Of a stretch of DNA of 64,000 nucleotides, positions 58,680 through 64,000 are shown piece after piece. The notes under the pieces are model-generated. The model saw nothing but the letters and a program-made list of their open reading frames with translations. It searched no databases and was not told the origin of the DNA. Each line of letters begins with the position of its first letter. The stretch's first letter is position 1. The stretch is from Anagrus nilaparvatae (taxonomy: Eukaryota; Arthropoda; Insecta; Hymenoptera; Mymaridae): the NCBI GenBank assembly GCA_022575985.1, contig JAKSXM010000238.1:11612001-11676000 (forward strand), read 5' to 3'. The translations under genes and the position numbers were made by a program.

Positions 58680-59247
58680 AAATTAATTTTCAAGACTTTA
58701 TCGATGATTAATCGAACCAAGAAATCAATTTTTGATTTATTTAACTCAACACGGTGGACGAATTAATTGTCTCTTTTTTTATTAAAAACCTATTTATACA
58801 GTATTTAGTTAAAGAGATTTTGTATTTGAGATAACAAAACGCTCCTGGAGGCTGAGAATCTTCGGTCCCCCTGGTAGTCTAGTTAGTTAAAATACCAGTG
58901 TACAGAACTGGAGATCGTGGGTTCAAATACCTCCCAGGGCGCCTTTTTATCTCAAATAAAAAATTTTTTCTGAATTTTTTTTAAGATCAGCAGTTCTAAA
59001 ATAAAAAATTAAATTTCTTAAAAATTGAAGTTTTGAAAAATTAATATTTGATATAATGATTTGAAAAAATCGTTAATTAAATACTTCATATTAGGTTTAA
59101 TAAAAAAAAAGAGACGATTAATTCGTTTACCTATCAGCGTTGAGTTAAATAAATCAAAAATTGATTACTTGCTTCAATTAATCATCGATAAAGTCTTAAA
59201 AATTAATTAATTTCATCAAATTCGAACGTTAAATTCTAAAAAAATAA
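58680..59247. mobile_element. Fold-back insertion carrying a tRNA-like unit
   Basis: Flanked by a perfect 12-base duplication TTATAATTAAAA (58668-58679 and 59248-59259); the proximal duplicate has the single empty site (60798-60809). Arms of about 115 bases (58681-58796 and 59093-59211) are inverted copies of each other, sharing AAGACTTTATCGATGATTAA and GTTGAGTTAAATAAATCAAA (as complements). The middle holds the tRNA-like sequence at 58868-58941. No protein frame. Confidence 0.85.
58868..58941 (+). other. tRNA-like sequence with T-run terminator
   Basis: An acceptor stem CCCCTGG / CCAGGGC (six of seven pairs), a box A-like TAGTCTAGTTAG, a perfect five-base anticodon stem CCAGT / ACTGG with the seven-base loop GTACAGA (anticodon ACA by position), and a box B-like GGGTTCAAATACC. 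The T stem is poorly paired (three of five). TTTTT follows at once. It resembles a tRNA-derived SINE head or tRNA pseudogene rather than a working tRNA. Confidence 0.55.
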
Positions 59248-59481
59248 TTATAATTAAAATTCTTGGCAAAATTTATAAGTAAGCATCTTTACAAGTATAA
59301 AATAAATTTGTAAACTAAATCACTCTACAATTATTTGTTATAAAATTGCCACAATAAACTAAGTTTTTTCGGTTATATATAAAATTTATTTCCTAAAAAT
59401 TCTTTGCTATATAGCCGATGAAGTTTAAAAAAAAAATTAATAAAAAAAAATAATTTTTTACCGGGATGATGCTTAGGTAAT

Positions 59482-60327
59482 TTAAAAACTCGACTTAGAA
59501 TCAGTTTCCATTTTAATTTCTTCTGTCTTTTTATCATTTTTCGATGCTTTGCTATTAGCACCATCTCCGTTACTATTATCACGTCTTCGTTTACGAGTAA
59601 ATGGACCTTTGAATTTTGTAGCAACCAATAGTTCCATTCCAAGAACTTTGTGAATTTGACAAAAGGCTACTAATCTAAGTACATGTTGAACAAGGCTGTT
59701 ATAAACTCTCTCCTGAGCAGTCATATTTCCAAGTGCATTAACTGGTTCCTTTTCACAGGGATCAGCAAATCCTAAAATGTTAAAAATTTATTTTTTCATT
59801 GATTATATTAACGTATATGTGTATTTTTTAATTAAAATGATTTATTATTTTAATAATCAGTTGCCAAATTAATCTTTTAAATATTACAACTTATCTATTA
59901 TTAATCAAAAAACTAAAATACTTAATTTTAAGATCAACAAATAGAATTGTAATATTATCAGTCTCGTCATCGGTATCATCATTTAATATAATTATTACAA
60001 AAAAAATTTAAGTAAAAGATAATATATATTAATATTTACCTGGACCACCAGGAAGTAAAATGCCTCCAGCAACACATTCTAAAAGTCGTCTAAGAGCAGC
60101 CCCAGTACTAAGACTTTCCGCGGAACTCATAACTTTCTCAGTTAATAACTCCAACGCCTAAAAGATAAGAAAAAATTTAAGTCTAAATTTAAAAACTTTT
60201 AAATTATTAAAAAAATAAAACAAGAACATACCCAAGGATTTAATGGTCCTAATGTTGGCAAACTACTGCATAAATCACGCATAATTCTTATAATCATGAA
60301 ACAATTAGTAATAGGAGTTGCTCTAGC
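59482..60327 (-). pseudogene. Duplicate of the last three ZFR/Zn72D exons (distal copy)
   Basis: Minus-strand exons 60327-60232, 60157-60040 and 59771-59482 keep their splice sites and frame and end at a TAA seven codons from the proximal copy's equivalent. Compared with the proximal copy, the conserved [16 protein letters not shown] reads QERVYNSLVQHVLRL (changed, with one codon lost), FRQIHK reads FCQIHK, and PTWGPLNPW reads PTLGPLNPW. No upstream exons are attached: directly before the first exon lies a fragment of IR75 exon 9. It could only be used if transcripts read through the proximal last exon. It is probably a decaying duplicate. Confidence 0.75.
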
Positions 60328-60334
60328 CTTTAAT

Positions 60335-60399
60335 AGTTAAATTTTATTTGGAATTGAAATTTTATTACTAGCTTTTATCATTTCAGGAATAATTATGAC
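60335..60399 (+). pseudogene. Fragment of IR75 exon 9 at the ZFR duplication junction
   Basis: TTTTATTTGGAATTGAAATT and TTATTACTAGCTTTTATCAT plus TTCAGGAATAATTATGA match the end of exon 9 of genes e and f (57421-57480) with very few changes. The match stops at ATTATGA and joins the start of the proximal ZFR unit (CCAGAAGTATAGG). Confidence 0.85.
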
Positions 60400-61046
60400 C
60401 AGAAGTATAGGAAAATTTATAAAATAAAACTCATTTTATTTATAATTGATTGAATTTTTACTCAAAAGAAAAAATACTTTATAAATGAACAAGGTCTAAA
60501 TTTTTTAAATATTTTTAAATATTATAATACATAATTAAATATATTTTAATGTATAATTATTATTAATTTATTTTCTTAAAACTATAAAAAATTGTTTAAG
60601 GAATACATAAAACTTGACGTTTCTTTAAAAATAACAATCAAGTGTAATAATTTTTTTTTTTTAAGACAAGAATTCATACTTTGAAATTAAGTAAAGTGCT
60701 TATTGCATAAGTTTTAACCTTTTTTGTCAAGCATATTATGATGAAAATTATCATTTGTCCAAGAAAAAACGTGTCTTTTTTTCTACTATATTTAAGGTTA
60801 TAATTAAAAAACTCTTGGAAAAAGTAATAAGTAAGCTTCTTTACAAATATAAAATAAATTTGTAAACTAAATCACTTTACAATTATTCATTATAAAATTG
60901 CCACAATAAACTAATAGTTTTTTCGGTTATATATAAAATTTATTTCCTAAAAATTCTTTGCTATATAGCCGATGAAGTTTAAAAAAAAAAAATTAATAAA
61001 AAAAAATAATTTTTTACCGGGATGATTCTTAGATAATTAAAAAATT

Positions 61047-63194
<2,148 letters not shown>

Positions 63195-64000
63195 CTGAAT
63201 GTTTAACAAAAGAAAGCAAAAATACGCTTAGACAATATACTTAGAGTGTTTGATCATGTCAAATATTTTATCCCTCTATTAACTATTTTTAATCTTAAAA
63301 CTTTTTTTTCTTTCATCTTACCTGTTCAAGGGGATAGTGTAACAAATAAAAATTGAAAATAATTCTAAAATAAATGTTACACTACTATCATCTATACTAA
63401 CTTTACTTACAAAATAAATACACTCATAAATGTTATTAATTAAAATCAGACTAATTTAGAGGGTAATAATTTGTTTGATTTTCATGATCAAAAAGTCCAT
63501 AGTTTTTAGATTGCCTCAGCGTTATTTTTTTTTCCGATATCGTAAGCGTGTCCACGTTAATCTCATTATGATGAAGGGACTTTTTACTTAGCTATAGCTG
63601 CAGTAAATGTTCTACAATTTGTTGTTCATTTTATTTTGTGAAGAAATATTAAAAAAATAATAATTTGAATTAAAAAAAAAAAAAAAAACTACAATATACG
63701 AATCTTACGTTTTTTTTTTAATCAAGTTTACGCTCTCTCTTTCCTATAAAGAATCAGTCATGTTTACCAGTGCCAAATGAAGTTTTTTGTTAAAATATAA
63801 TAAGTAACGTTACCACATTTAAGTATTAAAATTTAAAAAAATTTTTTTTTAATTTTAAATACGTTACATGTGATTGCGTTCTGTCATTAGTCAGTGTTTA
63901 AATTATAGAGCGTAAATATATACATATATTTTTAAAATTATAAATACATGTATATACAAATATATAAATGTGTGCATATACACATACACACATATATGCA
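63195..64000. other. Probable ZFR intron
   Basis: Upstream of the first visible ZFR exon on the minus strand. AT-rich with A and T runs and an ATAT/ACAT-rich end; no exon recognised. Confidence 0.5.

Larger units (their letters stand above)
58310..60399. repeat. Tandem duplication, distal copy (ZFR 3' end unit)
   Basis: Starts CCAGAAGTATAGAAAAATTT and runs through the last three ZFR exons. The proximal copy starts at 60400 (CCAGAAGTATAGGAAAATTT) and runs to about 61892. The distal copy is longer because of the fold-back insertion at 58680-59247. Confidence 0.8.

Noticed and set aside
58868..58941. Functional tRNA-Cys(ACA)
   Set aside because: T stem pairs poorly, the end base pair is missing and ACA is not a usual anticodon; kept as tRNA-like only.

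Overview
The window is nuclear DNA from a strongly AT-rich insect genome. The introns are short with GT..AG borders, and the protein set (a family of IR75-type ionotropic receptors, Aph-1, cornichon, GMF, ZFR/Zn72D, ZSWIM8/Dora) is arthropod. R1-like retroelements and several families of small inverted-repeat transposons are present. A hymenopteran such as a parasitoid wasp is a reasonable guess, but this is inference and the sequence alone does not fix the species. All exon coordinates were built by hand from reading frame, GT/AG borders and phase, and where possible by comparing paralogues.

Layout. 1-8.7 kb: one exon of a ZSWIM8/Dora homologue (minus) in a large AT-rich non-coding tract with GC-richer palindromic repeats. 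8.7-16 kb: a compact housekeeping block with a NIPA/spichthyin-type magnesium transporter (+), cornichon (+), glia maturation factor (-) and Aph-1 (+); the last two are head to head. 17-57.5 kb: an IR75 ionotropic-receptor cluster of six genes (called a to f here). Five are on the plus strand and gene b is on the minus strand. All six share the same nine-exon structure. An SLC6 nutrient amino-acid transporter gene (34.2-39.2 kb) sits inside the cluster. A broken piece of that SLC6 gene lies between genes a and b, split by a 2.1 kb insertion. A dead R1-like retrotransposon and repeat arrays fill 27.6-32.4 kb. 57.5-64 kb: the 3' part of a ZFR/Zn72D homologue (minus), whose last three exons are duplicated in tandem.

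How the genes relate. The IR75 genes should encode ligand-gated cation channels of antennal neurons; in Drosophila this family works with the co-receptor IR8a to detect carboxylic acids and related odours. The cluster shows several stages of family growth: a recent duplicate pair (e and f), an inverted and diverged member (b), and a member (a) that is intact except for one in-frame TGA at codon 91. Comparing e with f, and the two ZFR copies with each other, gives natural filled/empty-site pairs for three transposon insertions and so orders the events: duplication first, insertion afterwards.

The observations I rate highest are the single premature stop in IR75-a, which recalls the read-through Ir75a 'pseudo-pseudogene' of Drosophila sechellia; a fold-back insertion carrying a tRNA-like unit with a 12-bp target duplication; and the chimeric junction where an IR75 exon-9 fragment is joined to the duplicated ZFR exons.
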